From assembly GCA_016293615.1 (NCBI GenBank), contig JAEDDX010000012.1:1-52027 (forward strand): a DNA stretch of 52,027 nucleotides. The letters are read 5' to 3'. The DNA is from Acetatifactor sp. GTDB lineage: Bacteria; Bacillota; Clostridia; Lachnospirales; Lachnospiraceae. The position numbers and the translations under genes were made by a program. How positions within the stretch are numbered: position 1 is the stretch's first letter; each line of letters opens with the position of its first letter. This document shows, in pieces, positions 36,498 to 44,734 of the stretch. The notes below the pieces were generated by a model. It had not been told where the DNA came from. It made no database searches and saw only the letters and a list, made by a program, of their open reading frames with translations.

Positions 36498-38183
36498 ATG
36501 ATAGTAGGAATTGATTTGGGGACGACGAACAGTCTCGTGGCCTGCTTTACGGAGGAAGGTCCCAGGGTCATACCCAACCGTCTCGGAAAGCATCTGACGC
36601 CGTCCGTTGTCAGTGTGGATGCGGAAGGCAATGTGTTCGTGGGAGAGACGGCGAAAGAACGGATGAGTCTGTATCCGGACACGGTTGCGCAGACCTTCAA
36701 GCGCAGTATGGGTACCGAGCGAGACTATGTGTTGTCCGGCCGGCATTTTAAGCCGGAGGAACTGTCAGCCATGGTGCTTCGTTCCCTGAAGGAAGATGCG
36801 GAACAGTTCCTCGGAGAGGAAGTGACCGAAGCGGTCATCAGTGTGCCGGCCTATTTTGACGATAAGAGAAGAAAAGCGACCAAGCGGGCCGGAGAGCTTG
36901 CGGGATTGAAGGTGGAGAGAATGATCTCGGAGCCGACTGCTGCCGCGGTTGCCTACGGTCTGTATGATAAGACGAAGGATACGAGGTTTCTGGTGTTTGA
37001 CCTTGGCGGCGGCACTTTTGACGTGTCCATTTTGGAATTGTACCATAATATTCTGGAGGTTCGCGCTGTCGCAGGCGACAATTATCTCGGCGGCGAAGAT
37101 TTTACGCAGGTCATGGTGAAGCTGTTCCTTCACAAGGCAAAGCTTTCCCTGTCAGACTTGACCGCGAAGGAACAGGCGAGACTTTACAGACAGGCGGAGA
37201 AGGCAAAATGTGCGATCAACGACCGGACTGAGGTGACGCTGAGCTTCCTCCTTAGCGAGGAGAAACAGGAACAGACCATTACATACAAAGAGTATGAGGA
37301 GGCCTGTGAGGAGCTGCTGCTGAAGATCAAGGAACCGGTCAAAAAGAGCCTTTCCGATGCGGGGCTGAAGCTTTCGGACATTGACGAGGTGATTTTGATC
37401 GGCGGCGCGACCAGACTGACCATTGTGAAGGATTTCCTGATCAGACTGTTCCGCAAATTCCCCGATACGAAGTTAAATCCGGACGAGACGGTTGCCATCG
37501 GCGCAGCGATCCAGGCGGCGATGAAGGAGAGAAAGGAAGAAGTAAAAGAAATCATCCTGACCGATGTCTGCTCCTTCACGCTCGGTACTGAGGTCGTGGT
37601 GGAATATGAGGAAGGTCAGTTTGAGGACGGACGCTTCTGCCCGATCATTGAGAGAAATACGGTGATTCCCGCCAGCCATACCGAGCGGCTCTACACGACG
37701 CACGACAATCAGACAAAGGTCCGTGTGAAGGTGCTGCAGGGAGAGAGCCGGTTTGCGAAAAACAATTTGTTCCTCGGCGAACTGACGGTCGACCTTCCGA
37801 AGGGACCGAAGGGCTCAGAGAGTGTGGATGTCACCTATACCTATGACATCAATTCCCTGCTCGAGGTGGAGGTCAGGGTCGTATCGACCGGCGAGACGAG
37901 GAAGATGATCATCAAGGGACAGGACAATCAGCTCACGGACGAGGAGATCGAGAAGCGCATGCAGGAGCTTGCGTACCTGAAGGTTCAGCCAAGAGACTTT
38001 GAGGAAAACAGACTGGTACTGCTTCGGGCGGAGAGAATGTATGAGGAGTCGCTCGGAGCCAGACGAAAGAAGCTGGATCATTTTCTGTCTGATTTTGAAG
38101 CGGCGCTCAAGAGCGAGGACCAGAACCGGATCCGTGAGACGAGGGAGGAACTCATTCGGATTCTGGATGAAGAAGAGGAGTAG
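36498..38183 (+). CDS. HscC-like Hsp70 chaperone
   Basis: 561 residues from the ATG at 36498 (AAAGGAAG 7 nt upstream), clearly shorter than DnaK (about 610-640) and close to E. coli HscC. The actin-like ATPase signatures are intact: 'GIDLGTTNSLVA', 'VFDLGGGTFDVSI' and 'VILIGGATR', plus 'ISVPAYFDDKRR'. The substrate-binding beta domain carries 'GTEVVVEYEEGQFEDG' and 'IIERNTVIPASHTE', and the C-terminal helical lid is short and ends in an acidic tail. It lies directly downstream of a J-like TPR protein, with no grpE nearby, so it is a specialised system rather than the general DnaK. It is cytoplasmic. No CIRCE-type operator was seen upstream. Confidence 0.9.
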   Translation: MIVGIDLGTTNSLVACFTEEGPRVIPNRLGKHLTPSVVSVDAEGNVFVGETAKERMSLYPDTVAQTFKRSMGTERDYVLSGRHFKPEELSAMVLRSLKEDAEQFLGEEVTEAVISVPAYFDDKRRKATKRAGELAGLKVERMISEPTAAAVAYGLYDKTKDTRFLVFDLGGGTFDVSILELYHNILEVRAVAGDNYLGGEDFTQVMVKLFLHKAKLSLSDLTAKEQARLYRQAEKAKCAINDRTEVTLSFLLSEEKQEQTITYKEYEEACEELLLKIKEPVKKSLSDAGLKLSDIDEVILIGGATRLTIVKDFLIRLFRKFPDTKLNPDETVAIGAAIQAAMKERKEEVKEIILTDVCSFTLGTEVVVEYEEGQFEDGRFCPIIERNTVIPASHTERLYTTHDNQTKVRVKVLQGESRFAKNNLFLGELTVDLPKGPKGSESVDVTYTYDINSLLEVEVRVVSTGETRKMIIKGQDNQLTDEEIEKRMQELAYLKVQPRDFEENRLVLLRAERMYEESLGARRKKLDHFLSDFEAALKSEDQNRIRETREELIRILDEEEE

Positions 38184-38204
38184 CTTTTTCGGATCATTTT
38201 TTTC

Positions 38205-38233
38205 TATACAAATACGAAAAAACATGATACTAT
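38205..38233 (+). promoter_or_regulatory. Candidate extended -10 promoter of alaS
   Basis: TATACA (38205-38210), a 17-bp spacer and TACTAT (38228-38233) with TGA directly before the -10 (extended -10). It lies 43 bp upstream of the alaS start. Confidence 0.45.
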
Positions 38234-38275
38234 TGGTACGATTATGTTGATTTTTAAGAAGTAAGGAGAATAGAT

Positions 38276-40930
38276 ATGAAAAAATTCACTTCAAATGAAC
38301 TGAGAAAGGCGTGGATCAATTTCTATCTGGAACGCGGACACAAGGATGTCGGAGCTGTGTCTTTGGTATCAGACGGCTCCACAGGCGTTCTGTTTAATGT
38401 GGCAGGTATGCAGCCTCTGATGCCGTATCTGCTGGGGGAAAAGCACCCCATGGGCACAAGACTGTGCAATGTGCAGGGTTGTGTGCGTACCAACGATATT
38501 GATTCCGTAGGCGACAAGAGCCATGTGACCTTCTTTGAAATGATGGGAAGCTGGAGCCTTGGCGATTACTTTAAGGAGGACCGCTGTAAGTGGAGCTTCG
38601 AGCTTTTGACGCAGGTGTTCGGCTTTGATGTAGACCACCTCGCTGCAACCGTGTTCGCGGGGGATGAGAACGCGCCCAGAGACGAAGAGGGAGCTCAGTG
38701 CAGAATCAAGTCCGGCTTCAAGAAGGAGAATGTGTACTATCTGCCCGCAGAGGATAACTGGTGGGGGCTGGAGTACGGTCCCTGCGGACCCGACTCCGAG
38801 ATGTTTTATGTTTCCGACAAGCCTGCCTGCGGACCGGACTGCAAACCCGGCTGTCACTGCGGCAGATTTACCGAGATCGGAAACGATGTATTCATGCAGT
38901 ACGAGAAGCACCATGACGGTCATCTGACACCTCTTGCGAAAAAGAATGTAGATACCGGCTGGGGTCTTGAGAGAAACCTTGCTTTCTTAAACGGTACCAG
39001 CGATGTGTACAAGATCGACCTGTTCGCACCTGTGATCGCTTATATTGAGAAGGCAAGCGGTAAGGAATACGACAGTGATGAGAAGCTGACCAGATCCATG
39101 CGTATCGTTGCGGACCACATCCGTACCTCCGTGATGCTCATCGGTGATGAAGCAAAGCTTCTTCCCTCCAATACCGGTGCAGGCTATATCTTAAGAAGAC
39201 TGATCCGCCGCGCCGTAAGACACGGAAGAACCCTCGGCATCAGCACAAACGATCTGCTCACCATTGCCGCAATGTATATCGATACCATCTATGCAGAGAG
39301 CTATCCGCTGCTTGGCAGGAACCGTGAGTTCATTTTGACTGAGTTAAAGAAGGAAATTGCCCGCTTCGAGAGCACGCTTGAGAACGGTATGAAGGAATAT
39401 CGCAAGATCATGGATACCTGTCTGGCTGAGGGCAGGAAGGAATTCGCGGGAAAGGATGCGTTCTATCTCTATGATACCTTCGGCTTCCCGATTGAACTGA
39501 CGGTGGAGCTTGCCGCAGAAGAAGGCCTCAAGGTTGATGAGGCAGGGTTTGCCGAAGCCATGGAAGAGCAGAAACAGAAGGCGAGAGAGAACCAGAACTT
39601 CTCCGCTAAGCTTACCGGAGACAATTCTGTTTATGACAAGTTAGGCGATGCTCTGACCACAGAGTTTGTCGGATATGACAGCCTGAAGGCTGAGAGCACC
39701 ATCGGCGCCATTATAAACGGCACGGATGCAAAGGAAGCATTGTGCGAGGGTGAGGAAGGTATCATCATCACGGCAGTGACCCCCTTCTATGCTACCATGG
39801 GTGGTCAGCAGGGCGATCAGGGCGTCATCACAACGGAGGAAGGCGAGTTTATCGTAACCGATACCGTTAAGGTTCCCGGCAACAGAGTGGGACATGTCGG
39901 CGTGGTGAAGAAGGGCGTCGTGAAGGCCGGTGCTGCAGCAGCCTTGTCTGTGGATGAGACCAACAGAGCAAATGTCTGCAGAAACCACAGTGCGACCCAT
40001 CTTCTGCAGAAGGCGTTGCAGGAAGTGCTCGGAGACCATGTAGAACAGCAGGGCTCTTATCAGGATGCAGGCCGTACCCGTTTCGATTTCAGCCACGGAC
40101 AGGCCATGACGAAGGAAGAGCTGGAACAGGTGGAAGCCCTGGTAAACCAGAAGATTGCGGAGAACCTCTCTGTGGTAACCGAGGTGATGAGCCTTGAGGA
40201 TGCCAAGAAAACAGGTGCCATGGCACTGTTTGGCGAAAAGTACGGTGAGAGCGTCCGCGTCGTAAAGATGGGTGACTTCTCCATCGAGCTGTGCGGCGGT
40301 ACCCATGTTTCCAACACAGGCTTTATCCGCGCATTCAAGATCGTCTCCGAAAATGGTGTGGCGGCCGGCGTGCGTCGTATCGAGGCACTGACCGGAAGCA
40401 ATGTGATGAGCTATTATCAGAACCTGGAAGCAACTCTTCAGACGGCAAGCAAGGTTTTGAAGACGACTCCTGCTTCTTTGGTTGAAAGATGCGAGCATAT
40501 GAACGAGGAGATGAAGGCGCTTCGCTCCGAACTGGAATCTCTCAAGGCGAAGGCAGCCAAGAGCGCACTCGGCGATGTCATGAGTCAGGTGGTTGAGGTA
40601 AAGGGCGTAAAGCTGCTTGCCACCAGTGTGGACGGCGTTGATATGAACGGTCTGCGTGACCTTGGTGATCAGCTGAAGGCAAAGCTCGGAGAGGGCGTTG
40701 TCGTGCTTCTTTCCAATCAGGACGGCAAGGTGAACATGATCGCAATGGCGACCGAACAGGCAGTGTCACAGGGCGCACATGCCGGCAATCTGATTAAGGG
40801 AATCGCTGCATTGGTCGGCGGTGGCGGCGGCGGCCGTCCCAACATGGCGCAGGCCGGCGGCAAGAATCCTGCGGGAATCCCCGCTGCGATTGCGGAATGC
40901 GCAAAGGTTCTGGAAGGTCAGCTGAAATAA
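38276..40930 (+). CDS. alaS: Alanyl-tRNA synthetase, divergent form with extra Cys-rich insert
   Basis: 884 residues, full length. The class II catalytic core is visible ('GVLFNVAGMQPLMPYLLG', 'CVRTNDIDSVGDKSHVTFFEMMGSWSLGDYFK' in two parts), as is the editing domain with His-x-x-x-His in 'NHSATHLLQ' and the Cys/His pair in 'CGGTHVSN', and the C-terminal DHHA1 domain ('GGGGGGRPNMAQAGG'). The enzyme charges tRNA-Ala and deacylates mischarged Ser/Gly-tRNA-Ala. Two features differ from the common bacterial form: the first motif lacks the usual 'CVR(A/T)GGK..DLENVG' wording, and there is an added cysteine cluster 'ACGPDCKPGCHCGRF' near residue 185, possibly a metal site. AAGGAG supports the ATG. 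The short upstream gap has no room for a T-box. Confidence 0.93.
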   Translation: MKKFTSNELRKAWINFYLERGHKDVGAVSLVSDGSTGVLFNVAGMQPLMPYLLGEKHPMGTRLCNVQGCVRTNDIDSVGDKSHVTFFEMMGSWSLGDYFKEDRCKWSFELLTQVFGFDVDHLAATVFAGDENAPRDEEGAQCRIKSGFKKENVYYLPAEDNWWGLEYGPCGPDSEMFYVSDKPACGPDCKPGCHCGRFTEIGNDVFMQYEKHHDGHLTPLAKKNVDTGWGLERNLAFLNGTSDVYKIDLFAPVIAYIEKASGKEYDSDEKLTRSMRIVADHIRTSVMLIGDEAKLLPSNTGAGYILRRLIRRAVRHGRTLGISTNDLLTIAAMYIDTIYAESYPLLGRNREFILTELKKEIARFESTLENGMKEYRKIMDTCLAEGRKEFAGKDAFYLYDTFGFPIELTVELAAEEGLKVDEAGFAEAMEEQKQKARENQNFSAKLTGDNSVYDKLGDALTTEFVGYDSLKAESTIGAIINGTDAKEALCEGEEGIIITAVTPFYATMGGQQGDQGVITTEEGEFIVTDTVKVPGNRVGHVGVVKKGVVKAGAAAALSVDETNRANVCRNHSATHLLQKALQEVLGDHVEQQGSYQDAGRTRFDFSHGQAMTKEELEQVEALVNQKIAENLSVVTEVMSLEDAKKTGAMALFGEKYGESVRVVKMGDFSIELCGGTHVSNTGFIRAFKIVSENGVAAGVRRIEALTGSNVMSYYQNLEATLQTASKVLKTTPASLVERCEHMNEEMKALRSELESLKAKAAKSALGDVMSQVVEVKGVKLLATSVDGVDMNGLRDLGDQLKAKLGEGVVVLLSNQDGKVNMIAMATEQAVSQGAHAGNLIKGIAALVGGGGGGRPNMAQAGGKNPAGIPAAIAECAKVLEGQLK

Positions 40931-40943
40931 TCTAAAAAAATTG

Positions 40944-40971
40944 TTGACGCATGAGTTTTTTGTGCTATAAT
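40944..40971 (+). promoter_or_regulatory. Promoter of rpsU
   Basis: TTGACG (40944-40949), a 16-bp spacer and TATAAT (40966-40971). It lies about 93 bp upstream of the rpsU start. Confidence 0.8.
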
Positions 40972-41063
40972 GTTTATTGTGTATGCGGCAGAAAGTGTCG
41001 ATACATAATATATTAACCCAATCAGTCATGTTACTTGAGGGACTGAAGGGAGGTCAGGTAGAG

Positions 41064-41240
41064 ATGTCAAACGTAATCGTAAAAGAGAACGAGACTTTGG
41101 ACAGCGCGCTTCGTCGTTTTAAGAGAAGCTGTGCAAAGGCAGGTATTCAGCAGGAGATTCGTAAGCGTGAGCATTACGAGAAGCCCAGCGTAAGACGTAA
41201 GAAGAAGTCTGAAGCTGCAAGAAAGCGTAAATACAACTAA
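41064..41240 (+). CDS. rpsU: 30S ribosomal protein S21
   Basis: 58 residues, the normal size. It starts MSNVIVKENETLDSALRRFK, continues with the conserved 'AGIQQEIRKREHYEKPS' segment and ends in a Lys/Arg-rich tail. S21 joins the 30S platform near the anti-Shine-Dalgarno sequence and assists initiation. GGGAGG 10 nt upstream marks the ATG at 41064. The gene has its own strong promoter and a terminator immediately after the stop, so it is monocistronic here. Confidence 0.97.
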   Translation: MSNVIVKENETLDSALRRFKRSCAKAGIQQEIRKREHYEKPSVRRKKKSEAARKRKYN

Positions 41241-41250
41241 AAAATGCAGA

Positions 41251-41286
41251 CCCTCGGTTGAAGCATCAGCCGGGGGTTTTGTTTTG
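41251..41286 (+). terminator. Rho-independent terminator of rpsU
   Basis: CCCTCGGTTGA (41251-41261) pairs with TCAGCCGGGGG (41266-41276) with two G-U pairs around a 4-nt loop (AGCA), followed by TTTTGTTTTG. Confidence 0.9.
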
Positions 41287-41306
41287 CAGTTCTCCCTGGT
41301 CGGAAG

Positions 41307-41640
41307 GCGTCCTGTGCCTAAGCCCTGCATGTCCGGTTGCAGACATGGGGACGGTCGGGATGCGTCCCTGCGCCTAAGCCCTGCATGTTTGATTGCAGAC
41401 ACGCTCTCGCTTGGAGTTCGTCGTAACGGTACATAAGGACTCAAAGAACGAGTCCTAAGTACCGACGACTCACTACAGTCTGCAACAGACACACAGGGCT
41501 TGGCGGGGACGCATTTCTATAGAGGGGTCCTGCCTGCAACTGGACACACAGGGCTTGTCGGGACGCATTTCTATAGAGGGGTCCTGCCTGCAACCGGACA
41601 CACAGGGCTTGGCGGGTGAGTCATTTCGAAAGGGGACTTG
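41307..41640. repeat. Structured repeat cluster: two forward units, central hairpin, three 54-bp reverse units
   Basis: Forward copies at 41307-41345 and 41362-41401 share GCCTAAGCCCTGCATGT and TTGCAGACA. Reverse-complement copies start at 41481, 41535 and 41589, exactly 54 bp apart, sharing TGCAAC..GACACACAGGGCTTG; the first two also share CGCATTTCTATAGAGGGGTC. Between the two orientations is a hairpin at 41420-41469 with arms GTCGT/ACGAC, GGTAC/GTACC and AGGACTC/GAGTCCT. The forward and reverse copies can pair over the hairpin to give a long imperfect stem. The region between rpsU and the next gene contains no credible coding frame. It is either a mobile palindromic repeat that has expanded or a structured RNA; I do not recognise it. 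Confidence 0.75.
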
Positions 41641-41708
41641 CTTTTCGGCATATTCGAAGATATTCTGCCATACAAATAAACATAGGTCGTAGATAGGTGT
41701 GTGTCTGT

Positions 41709-42872
41709 ATGTTTTTAAGAAGATGTTTTCTTGTTTCTCTGTGTGTAGCGGTGTGGATGTCGGGCATTCTTACGGTGCAGGCAGAGATGGCGGTTGCGTC
41801 TCCGTCCGTGATTCTCATGGAGGCGTCCACCGGGCAGGTGATTTTTGAAAAGAATGCCGCGCAGCGCAGAAGCCCGGCCAGTGTCACGAAGGTGATGACG
41901 CTGCTGTTAACCTTCGAAGCGTTGGAGAACGGGAAGGTGAGTCTGACCGATGAGGTCTCGACAAGTGAATATGCAAGTTCCATGGGAGGTTCGCAGGTAT
42001 TCCTTGCGCCGGGGGAGGTGCAGACGCTTGAGACTTTGATCAAGTGCATCGTCGTCGCCTCAGGAAACGATGCGAGTGTGGCCGTGGCGGAGCATATCGC
42101 AGGCAGTGAGTCTGCCTTTGTCGAGAGAATGAATGACAAGGCGGTGGAGCTTGGCATGATGGACACACATTTTGTGGATTGCTGCGGACTGACTGATTCA
42201 GACGATCATTACACCTGCGCCCGAGATGTTGCGATCATGTCGAGAGAACTGATCTTTCATTATCCGCAGGTGTACGAGTATACGAAGATCTGGATGGAGG
42301 ATATCACGCATGTGACGAGGCAGGGAACTTCCAACTTTACGCTGAGCAGCACCAATAAACTGCTGAAGCAGTATCAGTATACGACGGGACTTAAGACCGG
42401 TTTTACGAGAAAGGCGATGTACTGTGTCTCGGCAACCGCGAAGAAAAATGATGTGGAACTGATTGCCGTGGTCATGGGAGCTTCGGATTCCAAGACCAGA
42501 TTTCAGGATGCAAGAAATCTCCTAAACTATGGTTTTGCAACCTGCAGGCTCTATACGGATCTGCATGAGGAAACGCAGGCGCCTTTGAGTGTCAAGGGAG
42601 GCGTGGAGAATAGCGTGTCTCTTACCGTGGAAGAACCCTTTCGGTATCTGGATATCACAGGGTTGGATTTGAGTGCCATGGAGAAGAAGAGTGTGCTTCC
42701 CGAGAGTATTCCGGCGCCTGTATGCAGCGGACAAAAGGTCGGGGAGATAGTCTACTCGCTGGGCGGACAGGAGATGGGAAGAGTGAATATTCTCGCTGCG
42801 GAAACGGTAGAGAAGGCCGGTTACGGTCACTATTTGAAGGCGGTCTGGATAAAATTTCTTTTATCCCCATAA
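41709..42872 (+). CDS. D-alanyl-D-alanine carboxypeptidase (S11 family, PBP5-like), copy 1
   Basis: 387 residues from the ATG at 41709 (GATAGG about 11 nt upstream; an in-frame GTG at 41697 is the alternative). A Sec signal peptide covers about residues 1-25. The penicillin-binding signatures are all present: Ser58-x-x-Lys61 (SVTK), Ser118-Gly-Asn120 and Lys229-Thr-Gly231. The enzyme removes the terminal D-Ala of peptidoglycan stem peptides outside the membrane. The C-terminal part (about 285-375) is the beta-rich PBP5 C domain, ending in a short hydrophobic/amphipathic segment that likely attaches to the membrane. A second enzyme of the same family lies at 46373-47758. Confidence 0.92.
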   Translation: MFLRRCFLVSLCVAVWMSGILTVQAEMAVASPSVILMEASTGQVIFEKNAAQRRSPASVTKVMTLLLTFEALENGKVSLTDEVSTSEYASSMGGSQVFLAPGEVQTLETLIKCIVVASGNDASVAVAEHIAGSESAFVERMNDKAVELGMMDTHFVDCCGLTDSDDHYTCARDVAIMSRELIFHYPQVYEYTKIWMEDITHVTRQGTSNFTLSSTNKLLKQYQYTTGLKTGFTRKAMYCVSATAKKNDVELIAVVMGASDSKTRFQDARNLLNYGFATCRLYTDLHEETQAPLSVKGGVENSVSLTVEEPFRYLDITGLDLSAMEKKSVLPESIPAPVCSGQKVGEIVYSLGGQEMGRVNILAAETVEKAGYGHYLKAVWIKFLLSP

Positions 42873-42971
42873 AAAAGGTGGTATAATGGGCAAAGATGAT
42901 TGCGCAGACAAAGACAGGAAGCGTTCGCTGCGGCAGTCGTCCTTGCCCGATTTTTGGGAGAAGGGGGTTGC

Positions 42972-43868
42972 ATGAAAATACTGGATATTATACTCACGGT
43001 TACGGTCGTGCTTGCGGTCATCTGTATCTGGCTCAATCTGCTTGACTGCAACCGTTTTGTGGTAAGGCACATTACCTTAACCGATAAGAGGATCAGACAT
43101 AAAGTTCGTGCTGCCATGATCTCCGATCTGCATAACAAGCGCTTCGGAAGAGACAATGAACAGCTGCTGGAGGCGATACGGGCACAGAAACCGGACATCA
43201 TCTTTAGTGCGGGGGATATCATGACTGCCCGCCCGCGCGCGAAGCAGGATGTGGCAATCCGTTTTCTGGAAGCACTGTCGGGAGAATACCCTGTTTACTA
43301 TGCAAACGGTAATCATGAGCACCGTATCAAATTATATCCCAAGACCTATCATGATATGGCACAGACTTATGCAAAGGAGCTTGAAAGACTTGGGATAGAA
43401 CCCATGGTGAATGTGCACGAAAGACTCGGGGAAGCCGGCATCACGGTCTACGGACTGGAGATGGATGCCCGCTTTTATAAACGGTTCAGGCACACGCGGA
43501 TGGAGGAATCATATCTGAAGTCTGTGCTCGGGGAGCCGGATGAAGACTCCTATACCGTGCTGCTCGCGCATAACCCCGACTATTTTCCGGAGTATGCGAC
43601 ATGGGGCGCCGACCTGGTGCTTTCCGGTCATGTACACGGAGGCCTGGTAAGAGTTCCTTTCTGGGGAAAAGGGGTGGTTTCTCCTTCCCTTCGTCTGTTC
43701 CCCAAATACGACGGCGGTGTTTTTTCCGAGGAGGACAAGACTATGGTACTAAGCCGCGGACTCGGCCTGCATACCATTCCGCTGCGGCTGTTCAATCCGG
43801 CAGAATTCTGGGTCATTGATTTTGTGCCCGCGGCGGATGAGACACGGGCTACTTCGGAGCAAAGCTGA
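42972..43868 (+). CDS. Membrane-anchored metallophosphoesterase
   Basis: 298 residues from the ATG at 42972, with GGGGG 5 nt upstream; the open frame further upstream lacks features. Residues 4-24 form a membrane helix. The calcineurin-like metal-binding motifs are complete: Asp52-x-His54 ('SDLHNK'), Asp82 ('GDIM'), Asn114-His115 ('GNHE'), 'LLAHNPD' and 'SGHVHGG'. The family includes YaeI/YkuE-type phosphodiester hydrolases; YkuE-like enzymes act in the cell envelope, but the substrate here is unknown. A possible -10 (TATAAT, 42882-42887) lies upstream without a clear -35. scpA follows after 88 nt. Confidence 0.85.
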   Translation: MKILDIILTVTVVLAVICIWLNLLDCNRFVVRHITLTDKRIRHKVRAAMISDLHNKRFGRDNEQLLEAIRAQKPDIIFSAGDIMTARPRAKQDVAIRFLEALSGEYPVYYANGNHEHRIKLYPKTYHDMAQTYAKELERLGIEPMVNVHERLGEAGITVYGLEMDARFYKRFRHTRMEESYLKSVLGEPDEDSYTVLLAHNPDYFPEYATWGADLVLSGHVHGGLVRVPFWGKGVVSPSLRLFPKYDGGVFSEEDKTMVLSRGLGLHTIPLRLFNPAEFWVIDFVPAADETRATSEQS

Positions 43869-43956
43869 GACCGGGCCGCGCAGAAATGTTTTTCTTGCGC
43901 ATTCCGGCAAAAAACGATACACTGAGATGGAGATTTTCCAAAGAGGTAAGTTACAT

Positions 43957-44700
43957 ATGGCTATCCCCGTTAAGCTTGAGGCGTTTGAAGGTCCGCTGGA
44001 TCTTTTGCTGCATTTGATCGACAAAAACAAAATAGACATTTACGACATTCCGATCGTCACCATCACGGAGCAGTATCTGGAATACATCAGACAGATGGAG
44101 ACAGAGGATATGAATGTCGTGAGTGAGTTTCTCGTCATGGCGGCGACCCTGCTTGACATTAAGTGCAGGATGCTTCTTCCCAAAGAAGAGAACGAGGAGG
44201 GAGAAGAAGAGGACCCCAGGGCAGAGCTTGTGGAGAAACTCCTGGAATACAAAATGTACAAGTATATGTCGCTGGAGCTAAAGGACAGGCAGTTGGATGC
44301 AGCGAAGTACCTTTACCGGGAGAAACAGCTTCCGAAGGAGGTCTCATCCTACCAGCCGCCGGTGAACTACGAGGAGCTTATCGGCGATATGACACTGAGC
44401 AGGCTGCATGAAATGTTCAAGTCGATCGTGCGCAGGCAGGAGGATAAGATCGACCCGATCCGCAGTAAGTACGGAAAGATCGAGAAGGAAGAAGTCGATA
44501 TGGAGGCTAAGGCCCTGTATGTTGAGACGTTCGCAAGGACGAATAAGCAGTTCAGCTTCCGCAAGCTTTTGGAGCGTCAGGGGAGCAAGATGGAGATCAT
44601 CGTCACCTTCCTGATCATTCTGGAGATGATGAAGACCGGTAAAATATCGATCGTACAGGAAGAGATTTTTGACGATATTCTGATTGAGTCTAACATGTAA
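43957..44700 (+). CDS. scpA: Segregation and condensation protein A
   Basis: 247 residues from the ATG at 43957 with AGAGG (43942-43946) upstream; the frame is open 141 nt further upstream, but the ScpA family begins with the 'KLEAFEGPLDLLLHLIDKNKIDI' element (kleisin N-terminus) seen right after this start. 'VVSEFLVMAATLLDIKCRMLLP' and the C-terminal winged helix ('FSFRKLLE', 'IIVTFLIILEMMKTGKI', split) complete the family. ScpA is the kleisin that bridges SMC heads and binds ScpB to compact and segregate chromosomes. scpB lies two genes downstream, with a TPM-domain gene between them instead of the usual direct adjacency. SMC itself is not in the window. Confidence 0.95.
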   Translation: MAIPVKLEAFEGPLDLLLHLIDKNKIDIYDIPIVTITEQYLEYIRQMETEDMNVVSEFLVMAATLLDIKCRMLLPKEENEEGEEEDPRAELVEKLLEYKMYKYMSLELKDRQLDAAKYLYREKQLPKEVSSYQPPVNYEELIGDMTLSRLHEMFKSIVRRQEDKIDPIRSKYGKIEKEEVDMEAKALYVETFARTNKQFSFRKLLERQGSKMEIIVTFLIILEMMKTGKISIVQEEIFDDILIESNM

Positions 44701-44734
44701 GAAGAAAGATGAATTCACAAAGGGGAAAATAAAA

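Noticed and set aside
39641..40498. 285-codon minus-strand frame inside alaS
   Set aside because: Cys/His/Leu-rich antisense translation of a well-supported gene; no start signals.
41481..41640. Three regularly spaced repeats resembling a short CRISPR array
   Set aside because: The units are continuous 54-bp tandem repeats with no unique spacers, and no cas gene is in the window.
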